In this document: positions 9,487 through 18,217 of the stretch, piece by piece
Numbering within the stretch: position 1 is the stretch's first letter
Layout: each line of letters opens with the position of its first letter
DNA from: Caldalkalibacillus uzonensis
GTDB taxonomy: Bacteria > Bacillota > Bacilli > Caldalkalibacillales > Caldalkalibacillaceae
Assembly (NCBI RefSeq): GCF_030814135.1
Contig: NZ_JAUSUQ010000005.1
Span: 184,826 to 248,825 of the forward strand
Length of the DNA stretch: 64,000 nt
Reading direction: 5' to 3'
Program-made: the position numbers and the translations under genes
Notes under the pieces: model-generated
What the model was told of the DNA's origin: nothing
The model's input: only the letters and a program-made list of their open reading frames with translations
The model's database searches: none

Positions 9487-10809
9487 ATGTATGAAATGAA
9501 ATTAGCTGACATTGGAGAAGGCATGACCGAGGGTGAAATCGTCCAAATTCTAGTCAAAGTGGGAGAGACGGTTGAGGTTGACAAGCCTGTTTTAGAGGTT
9601 CAGACGGATAAAGTCACCGCTGAACTGCCAGCGCCTGTCAGGGGCAAGGTGGCGGAAATTTTAGTCGAGGAAGGGCAAGTCGTGGAAGTGGGCAGTGTCA
9701 TATTAAAAATTGATGATCAGGATACAAGCACGGAGCAAGGAGAAACATCTTCAACTGAACCTTTTATCGAGGCGGGTCACCCTAGCAAAGCAGGAAAGGA
9801 AAATAAACAAGGCAGTCAAGCCTACTCTTATCAGACACAGGTGCGCAAATTGCGCAATGTGATGGCTGCGCCTTATACTCGCAAAGTGGCCCGCGATCAC
9901 GGCGTGCAAATTGAGCGTGTCCCTGGTACAGGGAAAGATGGGCGCATCACTGTAGAGGATGTGCTGAATTATGTCAGAAGAGAGTCTGGGGGGGAGATGG
10001 GGACACAAGACACAGCAGCCATGGACACAGCCACGGCGGCGGTATCATCCATTGAAGAGCAAAAGGTTGAACAACCTGTCATAAATCAAGCAGGTGAACC
10101 CCGCCGTCTCCCCTACCGGGGGCGGCGCAAGCAGATCGGGCAGAAAATGGTGCAATCCATGTTCACTATCCCCCATGTGACCCATTTTGATAAGCTGGAT
10201 ATGACCCAGCTCCTTGATTTGAGAGAACGGATGCAACAGACACTCACTGAACAGGGTAATGAACAAGCACCTCGTCTCTCCATTATGGCTTTTGTCATTA
10301 AGGCCTTGGCCGTCAGTTTGAGAGAATTCCCAATTTTTAACGCCAAACTTGACGAGCCGAAGGAGGAGATCATCCTAGAGTCTGACATTAACATCGGTGT
10401 GGCTGTTCATACCGAGGAAGGATTAATTGTCCCCGTCTTGAAGCATGCGGACCGGCTCAGCATCGTCGAGATTAACACACGCATGAAAGAACTGACACGG
10501 AAAGCCCAACACAATCAATTAACAGCACAAGATATCAAGGACGGAACCTTTACCATCAGCAATGTCGGCCCTATTGGAGGCATGCTGGCTACACCGATCA
10601 TCAACCACCCGGAAGTGGCGCTGATCGCCTTTCACCAGCTGGAAGACATGCCCGTTGTCCGTAACAAGGAGATTGTGATTCGCTCCATGATGAACTTTTC
10701 TATGTCGTTTGACCATCGGGTGGCCGATGGTGTCACAGCGGTGCAATTTACGAACCGCATGAAACAGCTGATTGAAGATCCTGTCCAGTTAATTGCCCAT
10801 TTACGTTAG
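9487..10809 (+). CDS. 2-oxoacid dehydrogenase E2, dihydrolipoamide acyltransferase
   Basis: 440 residues with the full E2 layout: one lipoyl domain (lipoylated Lys in QTDKVTAEL, ~42), a linker, the peripheral-subunit-binding domain (YTRKVARDHGV ... GTGKDGRITVEDV, ~130-162), a second Ala/Thr/Glu-rich linker, and the CAT-like acyltransferase core with the catalytic motif SFDHRVADG (~406-414). SD AGAGGTGATG precedes ATG 9487. It takes the acyl group from E1 and passes it to CoA, which would give phenylacetyl-CoA if phenylpyruvate is the substrate. No E3 (lipoamide dehydrogenase) gene follows, so E3 must be shared from elsewhere. Confidence 0.9.
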   Translation: MYEMKLADIGEGMTEGEIVQILVKVGETVEVDKPVLEVQTDKVTAELPAPVRGKVAEILVEEGQVVEVGSVILKIDDQDTSTEQGETSSTEPFIEAGHPSKAGKENKQGSQAYSYQTQVRKLRNVMAAPYTRKVARDHGVQIERVPGTGKDGRITVEDVLNYVRRESGGEMGTQDTAAMDTATAAVSSIEEQKVEQPVINQAGEPRRLPYRGRRKQIGQKMVQSMFTIPHVTHFDKLDMTQLLDLRERMQQTLTEQGNEQAPRLSIMAFVIKALAVSLREFPIFNAKLDEPKEEIILESDINIGVAVHTEEGLIVPVLKHADRLSIVEINTRMKELTRKAQHNQLTAQDIKDGTFTISNVGPIGGMLATPIINHPEVALIAFHQLEDMPVVRNKEIVIRSMMNFSMSFDHRVADGVTAVQFTNRMKQLIEDPVQLIAHLR

Positions 10810-10938
10810 TCCGTCTCAAGGGTGGCTTTTTGCTCCTCCCTAGAAAATGATCGGGCAGGAATTAAGATATAAGAGATAGAATACTTAGAATAGAATTATT
10901 AATAGTTGTTGTATGATCACGGGAAAGGAGAGAAACGT

Positions 10939-11706
10939 ATGGAATGTATCAGAGTGGAAAAAGAGGGGGCCAAAGCGGTTATCAATTTAAACCGGCCAGA
11001 CCAACTAAATGCCTTAAATTATCAAACTTTATGCGAGCTGGGAGAGGTACTGGAACAGCTTCACACCGATCGCAGTGTCCGCTGTGTTCTGCTGCGTGGG
11101 GAAGGAAAGGCATTTTGCGTCGGAGCTGATCTTAAAGAGCGCAAAAGTTTGACTGAGGACGAAGTCCGGCGAAATGTGTATAAAATCCGTACTGTGTGCG
11201 ACCAGTTGGAAGCACTGCCGCAGCCGACACTGGCGGTGCTTCACGGTTATGCATTCGGCGGGGGACTTGAATTGTCACTCGCTTGTGACTTCCGATATGC
11301 CCAAACCGAAACGAAACTGGGATTAACAGAAGTTAGTCTAGGCATTATTCCTGGAGCTGGAGGAACCATTCGCTTGCCTAAACTGATCGGGAAAGCAAAA
11401 GCCAAAGAACTGATTCTGATGGCCAAGCGGTTTGATGCTAGAGAAGGGGAACGGATCGGCCTGTTAAATGGGGTCAGTGACGATGTGTGGAGCCTGGCTT
11501 TGGAACAAGCGTCACAGCTGGAAGACATGGCACCACTTGCTGTCATTCAAGCAAAACATGCCATTGATCATGGGTTCGATGTAGACCGTGCCACCGGCAT
11601 GGCTATTGAATCCAAGGCGTATGAAGTGCTTATACCGACAGAAGACCGGCTGGAAGCCTTACGGGCATTCAGTGAAAAGCGTAAGCCGCAATTTAAGGGG
11701 CGTTAG
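10939..11706 (+). CDS. Enoyl-CoA hydratase / methylglutaconyl-CoA hydratase-like
   Basis: 255 residues from ATG 10939, chosen because of SD AAAGGAG (10924-10930); a GTG start 33 bases upstream is in frame but poorly placed. Crotonase family with AFCVGADLKER (~60) and both catalytic glutamates, in GGGLELSLACD (~107) and LGLTEVSLGIIPGAGG (~128). The ELILMAKRFDAREGE segment resembles the AUH/methylglutaconyl-CoA hydratase branch. It is separated from E2 by ~130 bases of AT-rich sequence, so it may have its own promoter. It is the last gene of the catabolic block. Confidence 0.82.
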   Translation: MECIRVEKEGAKAVINLNRPDQLNALNYQTLCELGEVLEQLHTDRSVRCVLLRGEGKAFCVGADLKERKSLTEDEVRRNVYKIRTVCDQLEALPQPTLAVLHGYAFGGGLELSLACDFRYAQTETKLGLTEVSLGIIPGAGGTIRLPKLIGKAKAKELILMAKRFDAREGERIGLLNGVSDDVWSLALEQASQLEDMAPLAVIQAKHAIDHGFDVDRATGMAIESKAYEVLIPTEDRLEALRAFSEKRKPQFKGR

Positions 11707-11755
11707 CCGCATCAACCATTAAGCGGATGTAACTAAGTTCATATCGCAAACAGGC

Positions 11756-11818
11756 CCCCTCCTGTTAAGATGACGATGACATTAAAGAGAGGCTGTTTTA
11801 TTCATCTAACAGGAGGGG
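11756..11818 (+). promoter_or_regulatory. Long inverted repeat that can hide a Shine-Dalgarno site
   Basis: The left arm begins CCCCTCCTGTTAAGATG at 11756 and the right arm CATCTAACAGGAGGGG ends at 11818: 16 paired bases with one bulge and a ~30-base loop. The right arm contains AGGAGGGG, a near-perfect SD five bases before a GTG (11824), so the hairpin would cover that SD. No T-tract follows, so it is not a standard terminator. It lies in the gap between the catabolic block and dapH. It could instead be the end of a decayed mobile element. Confidence 0.45.
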
Positions 11819-11823
11819 TTTCT

Positions 11824-11913
11824 GTGCATAAAGCAATGGTTGATGAGGGTTTAAACATACGAGAGATTATAACGTTAATTTTAAAAATTGTGTACATGCC
11901 GAAGCAATATTAA
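11824..11913 (+). other. Possible 29-codon small ORF behind the hairpin
   Basis: GTG 11824 follows SD AGGAGGGG with five-base spacing and reads 29 codons to TAA at 11911-11913, with a hydrophobic middle (IREIITLILKIVYM). I do not recognise the product. It could be a leader or small membrane peptide, or chance in AT-rich sequence. The rest of the gap to dapH holds nothing I can name. Confidence 0.25.
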
Positions 11914-11995
11914 TAATATCCTTTGTCAATTCGTTTGTTAAACTCTATAATGGAAGAGAGATTCTGTGACAAGACCAAGCAAGGAGGCCATAACC

Positions 11996-12715
11996 ATGAA
12001 AATGATGGATGCGAATGAAATTATTAGCTATATCCAAAACAGTGAAAAAACAACACCTGTTAAGGTACATATTAAGGGAGATCTGGAAGGCATTAATTTT
12101 GGGGAGAAAACAAAAGCGTTCATTACTGGCAATGTAGGTGTCTTATTTGGGGAGTGGAAAGAGATTCAAGCTGCCATCCAGGCCAATGAAGACAAAATTG
12201 AAGACTTTGTTGTTGAAAATGACCGCCGCAACTCGGCCATTCCGCTTTTGGATCTCAAGCATATTCACGCCCGTATTGAGCCTGGTGCCATTATCCGGGA
12301 CCAGGTTGAAATCGGTAAAAATGCTGTGATCATGATGGGGGCCACGATTAACATTGGCGCCGTCATCGGAGAGGGCACAATGGTGGACATGAACGCGGTA
12401 ATCGGAGGCCGCGGAACCATCGGAAAAAATTGTCACATTGGGGCTGGTGCCGTCATTGCAGGTGTGATTGAGCCTCCTTCGGCTAAGCCAGTCGTCATCG
12501 AAGATGATGTGGTCGTTGGAGCCAATGCCGTTATTCTTGAAGGGGTGCGTGTAGGCAAAGGTTCCGTGGTGGCAGCCGGAGCTGTTGTGACCGAGGATGT
12601 TCCTGAAAATGTTGTTGTGGCTGGCACACCGGCCCGTATCATTAAACAAATTGATGAGCAGACAAAAGCCAAAACTGAAATTAAACAGGAATTAAGACAA
12701 CTGAAAGAAGAATAG
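11996..12715 (+). CDS. dapH: Tetrahydrodipicolinate N-acetyltransferase DapH
   Basis: 239 residues from ATG 11996 (SD AAGGAGG at 11981-11987). The N-terminus [14 protein letters not shown] and the domain that follows are nearly those of Bacillus DapH. From residue ~90 there is a left-handed beta-helix of hexapeptide repeats (for example [39 protein letters not shown]). It acetylates tetrahydrodipicolinate with acetyl-CoA, a step toward meso-diaminopimelate for lysine and peptidoglycan; the same route also feeds dipicolinate for spores. dapL follows after ~115 bases containing a hairpin. Confidence 0.95.
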   Translation: MKMMDANEIISYIQNSEKTTPVKVHIKGDLEGINFGEKTKAFITGNVGVLFGEWKEIQAAIQANEDKIEDFVVENDRRNSAIPLLDLKHIHARIEPGAIIRDQVEIGKNAVIMMGATINIGAVIGEGTMVDMNAVIGGRGTIGKNCHIGAGAVIAGVIEPPSAKPVVIEDDVVVGANAVILEGVRVGKGSVVAAGAVVTEDVPENVVVAGTPARIIKQIDEQTKAKTEIKQELRQLKEE

Positions 12716-12755
12716 ACAACAGAAGAAAAATAAAATGATCGTATCGCTTTCCGCC

Positions 12756-12792
12756 GCCTTTCCCTTGAGATTGAAAAAGGGAAAGGCCCTCT
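12756..12792 (+). terminator. Hairpin between dapH and dapL
   Basis: GCCTTTCCCTT (12756-12766) pairs perfectly with AAGGGAAAGGC (12777-12787) over a ten-base loop, followed by CCTCTTTATA. The 11-bp stem with a weak T-rich tail suggests a partial terminator or attenuator inside the dapH-dapL operon rather than a full stop. Confidence 0.5.
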
Positions 12793-12829
12793 TTATATAA
12801 GTTTGAGAACCGCAAAGGAGCAGGTAAAG

Positions 12830-13978
12830 ATGGATTTCACTAAATTTATTCAGATACGGCGTGATCTGCATCAAATTCCGGAACCAGGCTTTCAAGAGTT
12901 TAAAACCCAGCGATACGTGCTGGATTACTTGAACCAGTTGCCTGGTGAACATTTGGAAATCAAAACGTGGAGAACAGGTATTCTGGTCAAAATCAAGGGT
13001 AAACAGCCCCGCCGAATCATTGGCTATCGAACAGATATGGACGGTCTGCCGATTAAGGAACAGACCACATATCCGTTTCAGTCGCAACACCCGGGCTATA
13101 TGCACGCTTGCGGTCATGATCTGCACATGGCCATTGCCCTCGGTTTGGTGACCCATTTTGCCCATCAACCCATTGATGATGATGTGTTGGTGATCTTCCA
13201 GCCCGCTGAAGAGGGACCGGGGGGAGCCCGGCCCATGCTGGAGAGTCAGGCGTTTCAGGCCTGGAAACCGGACCTGATGATCGCCTTGCATATCGCCCCT
13301 GAATATCCGGTGGGCACCATTGCCACCAAAGAAGGGATCCTGTTTGCCAATACGTCAGAATTGTTTATTGATTTTACCGGACGGGGAGGCCATGCTGCTT
13401 ATCCCCATCTGGCCAATGATATGGTGGTGGCGGCCAGTCATTTTGTGACCCAGTTGCAGTCGGTCGTCTCCCGCAATATTGATCCCCTTGATTCAGCGGT
13501 TATTACCATTGGCAAAATTACAGGCGGAGACAAACAAAACATTATTGCTGAGACAGCACGGGTGGAAGGAACGATTCGCACCCTTTCCATGGACTCAATG
13601 GCTAAGGTGAAAGGACGCATCGAAGCGCTGCTTAAAGGCATCGAAGCCGGGTTTGAATGTACAACGGCTCTCGATTACGGGGCCAACTATTGCCAGGTGT
13701 ACAATGATCCTTCACTCACACGTCAATTTATGAGCTGGGCCCGCACCCTGGAACAAGTGCGTTTAATCGAATGTAAAGAGGCGATGACAGGTGAGGACTT
13801 CGGCTACTTTTTGCAAGAGGTCCCCGGGTTTATGTTTTGGCTGGGGGTTGACAGTCCCTTTGGTTTACACCATGCCCAGCTCGAACCCAAAGAAGAAGCG
13901 ATTGGTGTGGCTATCAGGCTGCTGATAGATTATATCGTTTGGAAGAGTGGGCAAAAGGAAGTGAACATGGTAAAATAG
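12830..13978 (+). CDS. dapL: N-acetyldiaminopimelate deacetylase DapL
   Basis: 382 residues from ATG 12830 with SD AAAGGAG (12814-12820). M20-family amidohydrolase: metal-binding [11 protein letters not shown] (~91), [12 protein letters not shown] (~125), the His in ALHIAPEYP (~152) and [10 protein letters not shown] near the C-terminus. It removes the acetyl group from N-acetyl-diaminopimelate, completing the acetylase branch that starts with DapH. The gene order dapH-dapL is the standard Bacillus arrangement. DapL is about the usual size for this family. Confidence 0.93.
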   Translation: MDFTKFIQIRRDLHQIPEPGFQEFKTQRYVLDYLNQLPGEHLEIKTWRTGILVKIKGKQPRRIIGYRTDMDGLPIKEQTTYPFQSQHPGYMHACGHDLHMAIALGLVTHFAHQPIDDDVLVIFQPAEEGPGGARPMLESQAFQAWKPDLMIALHIAPEYPVGTIATKEGILFANTSELFIDFTGRGGHAAYPHLANDMVVAASHFVTQLQSVVSRNIDPLDSAVITIGKITGGDKQNIIAETARVEGTIRTLSMDSMAKVKGRIEALLKGIEAGFECTTALDYGANYCQVYNDPSLTRQFMSWARTLEQVRLIECKEAMTGEDFGYFLQEVPGFMFWLGVDSPFGLHHAQLEPKEEAIGVAIRLLIDYIVWKSGQKEVNMVK

Positions 13979-14109
13979 GCGTAGGTACAATAACCTAAAG
14001 GATGACTTTTGCTTGCCAAAACTTCATACCTGTCAATTAACAGCTTGAAGTAATGTCTTCAACAAAGACTGGCTGCCCGTTTATTCTGACCAGAGGGGGG
14101 GAGTATGAG

Positions 14110-15897
14110 ATGCTTGCTCACACTGATCATAAAAATACAGAGAGTGTGCATTGGAAGGAGAACTGCCTGTGGATTGATCCCTGTCTTTTCGAACAACCTG
14201 TCACCCTGTTTCCGCCCAGCCACGTCGCCTTACGGGTAAACGGAGCAAAGATACAAGCAAGATGTGTTTTAACTGCTGATGATGTTGTCACGCTGCCTTA
14301 TGATCCACAACAGTTAGACGATTGGGTGTACCTGAACATTTCCAAGAATGGCCTCGAGGCCAGCTTGCAGTTAATTGAAGACGTGGCTTATGAGCTAATT
14401 CCGGTGGTCAGCTCTGGACACAATGGGTGCGAGATCCGCTTTAAGGAGCAGCGCCGTCAGCAGTTGCCTTTCACCACGGAGGAGCTTGTGACCTGGCTGA
14501 AGCAGAAAGGAGTTGTGTATGGCGTCAGTTCCCAGCGTATCGATGACTGGCTGAGACAGGAAACCTACTGGTCAGAGCCTTACATCATAGCCACAGGAAA
14601 GCAAAGGCAGGACGGTCAACCAACCCAATTTAAAAAACTTTATACGACGCTCCCAAATGAAGGGGTGGAAGTGCAGGAAAAGGAGAGTATTAATTGGTTT
14701 GGCGTGCATGAGGTGGAAAGTGTTCAAATCGGAGATAAAGTAATAGAAATTGTGCCGCCATCAAAAGGAACGAACGGGATCAATGTGTTCGGACAAGAGA
14801 TCCCGGCCATCGATGGGAAAGAGATCCCCATCCGGCTGGGACAGGGCGTGAAGCTGAGTGAGGACGGCCGCTTTGTTGTGGCTACGATGGATGGGAGAGT
14901 GGAATTGAACAAAGGGCAAGTGAGAATAAATCCTCTTTTTGAGATTAAGGGAGATTTGACTTTGGAAGAGGGTAGTATTCGGTTTAACGGTGACGTAACA
15001 GTGCATGGGGATGTGCTGGAGGGTTTAATGATAGAGGCGACTGGCAATGTGGAGGTTAAAGGCTCGGTTACCCACGGAAAAATTGTGGCTGGGCAACATG
15101 TCGCTGTGAGAAAAAACATCATTGGCAGCGAAGTGACAGCGGGTGGACAGGCATCCCAAGCGCAGCTCATTTTGGAGCGGATGAAAACCATTGTGGATCA
15201 AGTGGACACCATCCGGAAAGGCCTGCAGCAAATAAGTGCCCACCTGGATGTGAAGCACCAGGTTGAGACAACTAACGGTTTGGGCAGGGTAGTCAAGTTG
15301 TTAATTGAATCCAAGCTGAAGCATTTAGAAACCTATCTTAAACGCTTTGAGCAGGAATGTAAGCATTGGAACGATCCGAGTCAGGAACTCACCCACTGGG
15401 CTGCTTCTCTGATTGAAAAGCTGACAGGTCTGGGACCGCTTAAAATACAATCTAAGGATGAAATAGAGCACTTATACCGTACTGGAAAAGCTTTGATGGA
15501 GGACATCGCCGGACAGGGCCAGGGCGCTTACCACGTCAGTGCGCGCTATATCCATAACTCTGCTGTCCGGGCCAGCGGCAATATATGTGTCCAAGGGTTG
15601 GGCGTTTACAACTCTACATTGTTTGCCGCCCATGATATATTGATTATCGACGGAACCGGGGTGGCTCGAGGGGGAAGACTGGAAGCCGGACACCGGATTA
15701 AAGTGAAAAGACTGGGGGCCCCGGCCAATGTCAAAACTTACGTTCGGGTGAATCAAGAGGATGGGCAGGTGTCAGCTGAGTACTTATATCCGGATGTCAC
15801 CATTGAAATTAATGGCATATCGTACCACAATCAACGGGAACAGTCCCTGGTCAAAATGTGTTATGACCGAAAAACCCACAGCTTAATAACAGTATAG
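14110..15897 (+). CDS. FapA/DUF342 family polymerising protein
   Basis: 595 residues from ATG 14110, chosen for the strong SD AGGGGGGGAG that ends at 14103; an in-frame ATG at 14053 would add 19 residues. Family features: a central stretch beginning SINWFGVHEVESVQIGD (~198), then repetitive beta-strand turns such as GDVTVHGDVLEGLMIEATG and GSVTHGKIVAGQ (~297-340), a charged helical insert (~360-460) with likely coiled coil, and a C-terminal beta-helix (VRASGNICVQGLGVYNS). DUF342 proteins form beta-helical scaffolds at the membrane and have been linked to flagellar or cell-surface assembly. The function here is not set by neighbours; the gene stands alone between dapL and a TPP riboswitch. Confidence 0.82.
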   Translation: MLAHTDHKNTESVHWKENCLWIDPCLFEQPVTLFPPSHVALRVNGAKIQARCVLTADDVVTLPYDPQQLDDWVYLNISKNGLEASLQLIEDVAYELIPVVSSGHNGCEIRFKEQRRQQLPFTTEELVTWLKQKGVVYGVSSQRIDDWLRQETYWSEPYIIATGKQRQDGQPTQFKKLYTTLPNEGVEVQEKESINWFGVHEVESVQIGDKVIEIVPPSKGTNGINVFGQEIPAIDGKEIPIRLGQGVKLSEDGRFVVATMDGRVELNKGQVRINPLFEIKGDLTLEEGSIRFNGDVTVHGDVLEGLMIEATGNVEVKGSVTHGKIVAGQHVAVRKNIIGSEVTAGGQASQAQLILERMKTIVDQVDTIRKGLQQISAHLDVKHQVETTNGLGRVVKLLIESKLKHLETYLKRFEQECKHWNDPSQELTHWAASLIEKLTGLGPLKIQSKDEIEHLYRTGKALMEDIAGQGQGAYHVSARYIHNSAVRASGNICVQGLGVYNSTLFAAHDILIIDGTGVARGGRLEAGHRIKVKRLGAPANVKTYVRVNQEDGQVSAEYLYPDVTIEINGISYHNQREQSLVKMCYDRKTHSLITV

Positions 15898-15902
15898 TTT
15901 TT

Positions 15903-15991
15903 ACTCCACTAGGGGTGCTGAATGGCTGAGAGAGGTTTCCGCCTCAACCCTTGAACCTGACCTAGATAATACTAGCGTAGGGAAGTGGAGT
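15903..15991 (+). promoter_or_regulatory. TPP riboswitch (THI box)
   Basis: Classic thi-box parts in order: the P1 stem ACTCCACT (15903-15910) pairing with AGTGGAGT (15984-15991), GGGGTGC, the pyrimidine-sensor stretch GGCTGAGA, then ACCCTTGAACCTGA and GATAATACTAGCGTAGGGA. It binds thiamine pyrophosphate and normally turns off thiamine synthesis or uptake genes. A rho-independent terminator 150 bases downstream gives an expression platform. The genes it would control are broken. Confidence 0.95.
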
Positions 15992-16038
15992 CACGTCAGC
16001 ATCGCGTTGCCCGGCGTACATATTGTCTGGGAGGAGAC

Positions 16039-16131
16039 ATGGCCCAAAACAGTCCTTTGCTGTTTGATGTTCCTTCCCGATGGCTGATGGTTCCTGTAAC
16101 CGCTCTACTAAAAGCCGGTGTTATTGTTTGA
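16039..16131 (+). other. Short ORF between riboswitch and terminator
   Basis: ATG 16039 is preceded by GGGAGGAGAC and reads 30 codons to TGA 16129-16131 (start MAQNSPLLFDVPSRW). It could be the residue of a deleted thiamine gene, since the surrounding operon is decayed, or a chance frame. I do not recognise it. Confidence 0.25.
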
Positions 16132-16142
16132 ATGTTGACTGA

Positions 16143-16172
16143 CCACTCCTACCTGGGAGTGGTTTTTTATTT
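16143..16172 (+). terminator. Terminator downstream of TPP riboswitch
   Basis: CCACTCC (16143-16149) pairs with GGAGTGG (16156-16162), followed by TTTTTT. This is a good intrinsic terminator placed before the tenA remnant and fits the off state of the riboswitch. Confidence 0.8.
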
Positions 16173-16180
16173 CTCTCATG

Positions 16181-16747
16181 AAAGGAGTCCGTTTTTATAT
16201 GATTCAAGATTATCTTTATCTGATTGACTATGCCAAGTTGTTTGCCCTGGGTCAAAGCTCATGATGTGGCAACCATGGGCCGCTTTGCCCGTTTACTGGA
16301 TGCCACCTTAAATGTGGAAATGGACTTACATCGCCAGTATGCCAAGAAGTTCGGCATCTCCGAACAAGAGCTGGAACAGGCGCAGCCTGCCCCAACGACG
16401 CTGGCTTATACCCACTATATGCTTCATGTGGCTCAAAACGGGACACTGGCTGAACTGGTGGCCAGCCTGTTGCCTTGCATGTGGAGCTACCATGAAATAG
16501 GCCGGCTCTCAATCGGATTCCTGGCGCCAGCGAGCATGAATTTTACGGAGATTGGATCAAGATGTACGCCAGTGAGGAGTTTGGGGAACTGGCTCAATGG
16601 ACCATCGATTTATTGGATGAGCAAGCAGAGGGCAAACCAGAGAGGGAGCTGGAGCGTCTGGAAGAAATCTTCTTAAACACGACCCGTTTCGAGTATCTGT
16701 TTTGGGAGATGTCCTATTACAGAAAGATGTGGCCGACTGATGAATAA
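16181..16747 (+). pseudogene. tenA: tenA (thiaminase II / aminopyrimidine aminohydrolase) remnant
   Basis: Three pieces in different frames together match TenA. ATGAAAGGAG... at ~16178 reads straight into RFYMIQDYLYLIDYAKLFALG (16193-16255), so ~40 N-terminal residues are missing. After a frameshift near 16255, VKAHDVATM through PAPTTLAYTHYML and LLPCMWSYHEIGR continue to ~16500. A second frameshift near 16510-16540 leads to HEFYGDWIKMYASEEFG and the end at 16747 (RFEYLFWEMSYY). TenA salvages the thiamine pyrimidine. With an N-terminal deletion and two frameshifts the gene is dead unless several sequencing errors coincide. Confidence 0.85.
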
Positions 16748-16919
16748 GCATGCGGACCATGTTCAGCAAGAGATGGAAATGGGGGATGAAGCCTTCGGCA
16801 GTCAAATAGAAGAGACTTGGCAAGAGACGGCTGACTGGTTGCTGGAGGGTGGCTTGATAGAGGCGGTCCCATCTGTTGAGGAGATCTATGTCAATCTGGT
16901 CGACGAAAATAACCAGTAA
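16740..16919 (+). pseudogene. C-terminal remnant of thiamine-precursor ABC binding protein (ThiY-like)
   Basis: A 59-codon frame from ATG 16740 overlaps the tenA end and reads FGSQIEETWQETADWLLEG and then VPSVEEIYVNLV. This matches the C-terminal helix of NMT1/THI5-like substrate-binding proteins that take up hydroxymethylpyrimidine precursors (ThiY); full proteins have ~330 residues. Joined directly to the tenA remnant and downstream of the TPP riboswitch, it indicates a collapsed thiamine salvage operon. The match is by pattern recognition, so confidence is moderate. Confidence 0.6.
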
Positions 16920-17004
16920 GAAACGAATGCTCTCCTTAGAGTAAACATGATATAATCATAGGCATATACATAAGATAAATCCGCCTAAAGGAGAGTTATT
17001 CTAC

Positions 17005-18078
17005 ATGAGTGACAAACAGGTACTGGGTTTGATTTACGGAGGAAAGTCAAGTGAACATGAAGTTTCATTGCGCACCGCTTTCTCTATTTTGCATGCTATT
17101 GATTATGATAAATGGAGAGTGGTTCCCCTCTATATCCAATTGGATGGCTTATGGGTGGAAGGGGGGAGTTTGCAACAGCCGCCTTCCACCGTTGCCGAGC
17201 TCAGATTGGCCACCAACCGCCATCCGGACCTGTTAAAGCTGAAGGAAACTGTGGATATAGTATTCCCGGTCGTTCACGGTCCGTATGGGGAAGACGGTAC
17301 TTTGCAGGGCTTGTTGGAGATGATCGACGTCCCTTATGTAGGGTCAGGTGTCCTGGGTTCCAGTTTGGGTATGGATAAAGTGATGATGAAAAGAATGTTT
17401 GCTTTGCACAATCTGCCGCAAGGAGAATATTTAGCCTATACCCGTCAAGAGATTGACAACAGATTGGAGTCAGTCTGTACAGAAATTGAAGCTCAGCTGG
17501 GATACCCCGTCTTTGTTAAACCGGCGAATCTGGGTTCCAGTGTTGGCATCAATAAGGCCAAAAACGAGAAGCAGCTGGTGAAAGCTCTGGCTGAGGCAGC
17601 CGCATTTGATCAAAAAGTGGTTGTCGAAGCGTTTATTGATGGCCGGGAAGTGGAGATTGGCGTATTGGGCAATCATGCTGGCAATTTGCAAACATCGGTA
17701 GTGGGTGAGATTGTCAGCTCGGCAGAGTTTTACGATTATGAATCCAAGTATAAGGATGGCGGAGCTGAACTGTTTATTCCCGCCCGGATCCCTGAGCGGG
17801 TGGCCAGCGAAATGGCCCAGTTGGCCAAAGAAGCATTCCTGGCTTTAGATTGCACCGGTCTGGCCCGGGTTGACTTCTTTTGGAATGAGAAAGAAGATCA
17901 GTTATATCTGAACGAAATTAACACACTGCCAGGATTCACCGAGTACAGCATGTATCCGCTGCTGTTCAAGGAGGCAGGCCTCTCCTACCCGGAGTTGATT
18001 GAAACATTGATCCAACTGGGGATTGAGCGCTTTAGGGAAAAAAAGAAGATCCGGGTGATCGCCCAAAGCTTGGATTAG
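17005..18078 (+). CDS. ddl: D-alanine--D-alanine ligase
   Basis: 357 residues, within the Ddl range. The N-terminal substrate segment is YGGKSSEHEVSLRTA (~10-24), the mid-domain contains VVHGPYGEDGTLQG (~91), and the ATP-grasp part has KPANLGSSVGINKA (~172), VEAFIDGREVEIG and the metal-binding NEINTLPGFTEYSMYP (~304). It joins two D-Ala residues for the peptidoglycan stem. SD AAAGGAGAG (16987-16995) and a TATAAT box at 16951-16956 lie upstream. It converges with murF, whose product uses D-Ala-D-Ala. Confidence 0.95.
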   Translation: MSDKQVLGLIYGGKSSEHEVSLRTAFSILHAIDYDKWRVVPLYIQLDGLWVEGGSLQQPPSTVAELRLATNRHPDLLKLKETVDIVFPVVHGPYGEDGTLQGLLEMIDVPYVGSGVLGSSLGMDKVMMKRMFALHNLPQGEYLAYTRQEIDNRLESVCTEIEAQLGYPVFVKPANLGSSVGINKAKNEKQLVKALAEAAAFDQKVVVEAFIDGREVEIGVLGNHAGNLQTSVVGEIVSSAEFYDYESKYKDGGAELFIPARIPERVASEMAQLAKEAFLALDCTGLARVDFFWNEKEDQLYLNEINTLPGFTEYSMYPLLFKEAGLSYPELIETLIQLGIERFREKKKIRVIAQSLD

Positions 18079-18151
18079 CCCGAACTGATTGCGGCTTTGC
18101 TCAGTGCTTGCGGCACGGCCTAGTGTTCACCGTCACGCTGAAAACATAACA

Positions 18152-18212
18152 AAAAAGCCGATTCCTGTCCCTGTTCAAAACGGCAGAACATAGGGAGGGG
18201 AGTCGGCTTTCT
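18152..18212. terminator. Bidirectional terminator between ddl and murF
   Basis: AAAGCCGA (18154-18161) pairs with TCGGCTTT (18203-18210), with an A-run before and T-rich sequence after, so it can stop ddl on + and murF on -. Confidence 0.7.
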
Positions 18213-18217
18213 TGGTG

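Noticed and set aside
9407..9499. 30-codon ORF between E1-beta and E2 genes
   Set aside because: It overlaps the E2 start, has no proper SD and matches nothing I know; the gap is only 84 bases, so it is most likely a leader without coding function.
12143..12649. 168-codon - strand frame inside dapH
   Set aside because: Its His/Asn/Asp-rich text mirrors the hexapeptide repeats of dapH on the other strand; no independent evidence.
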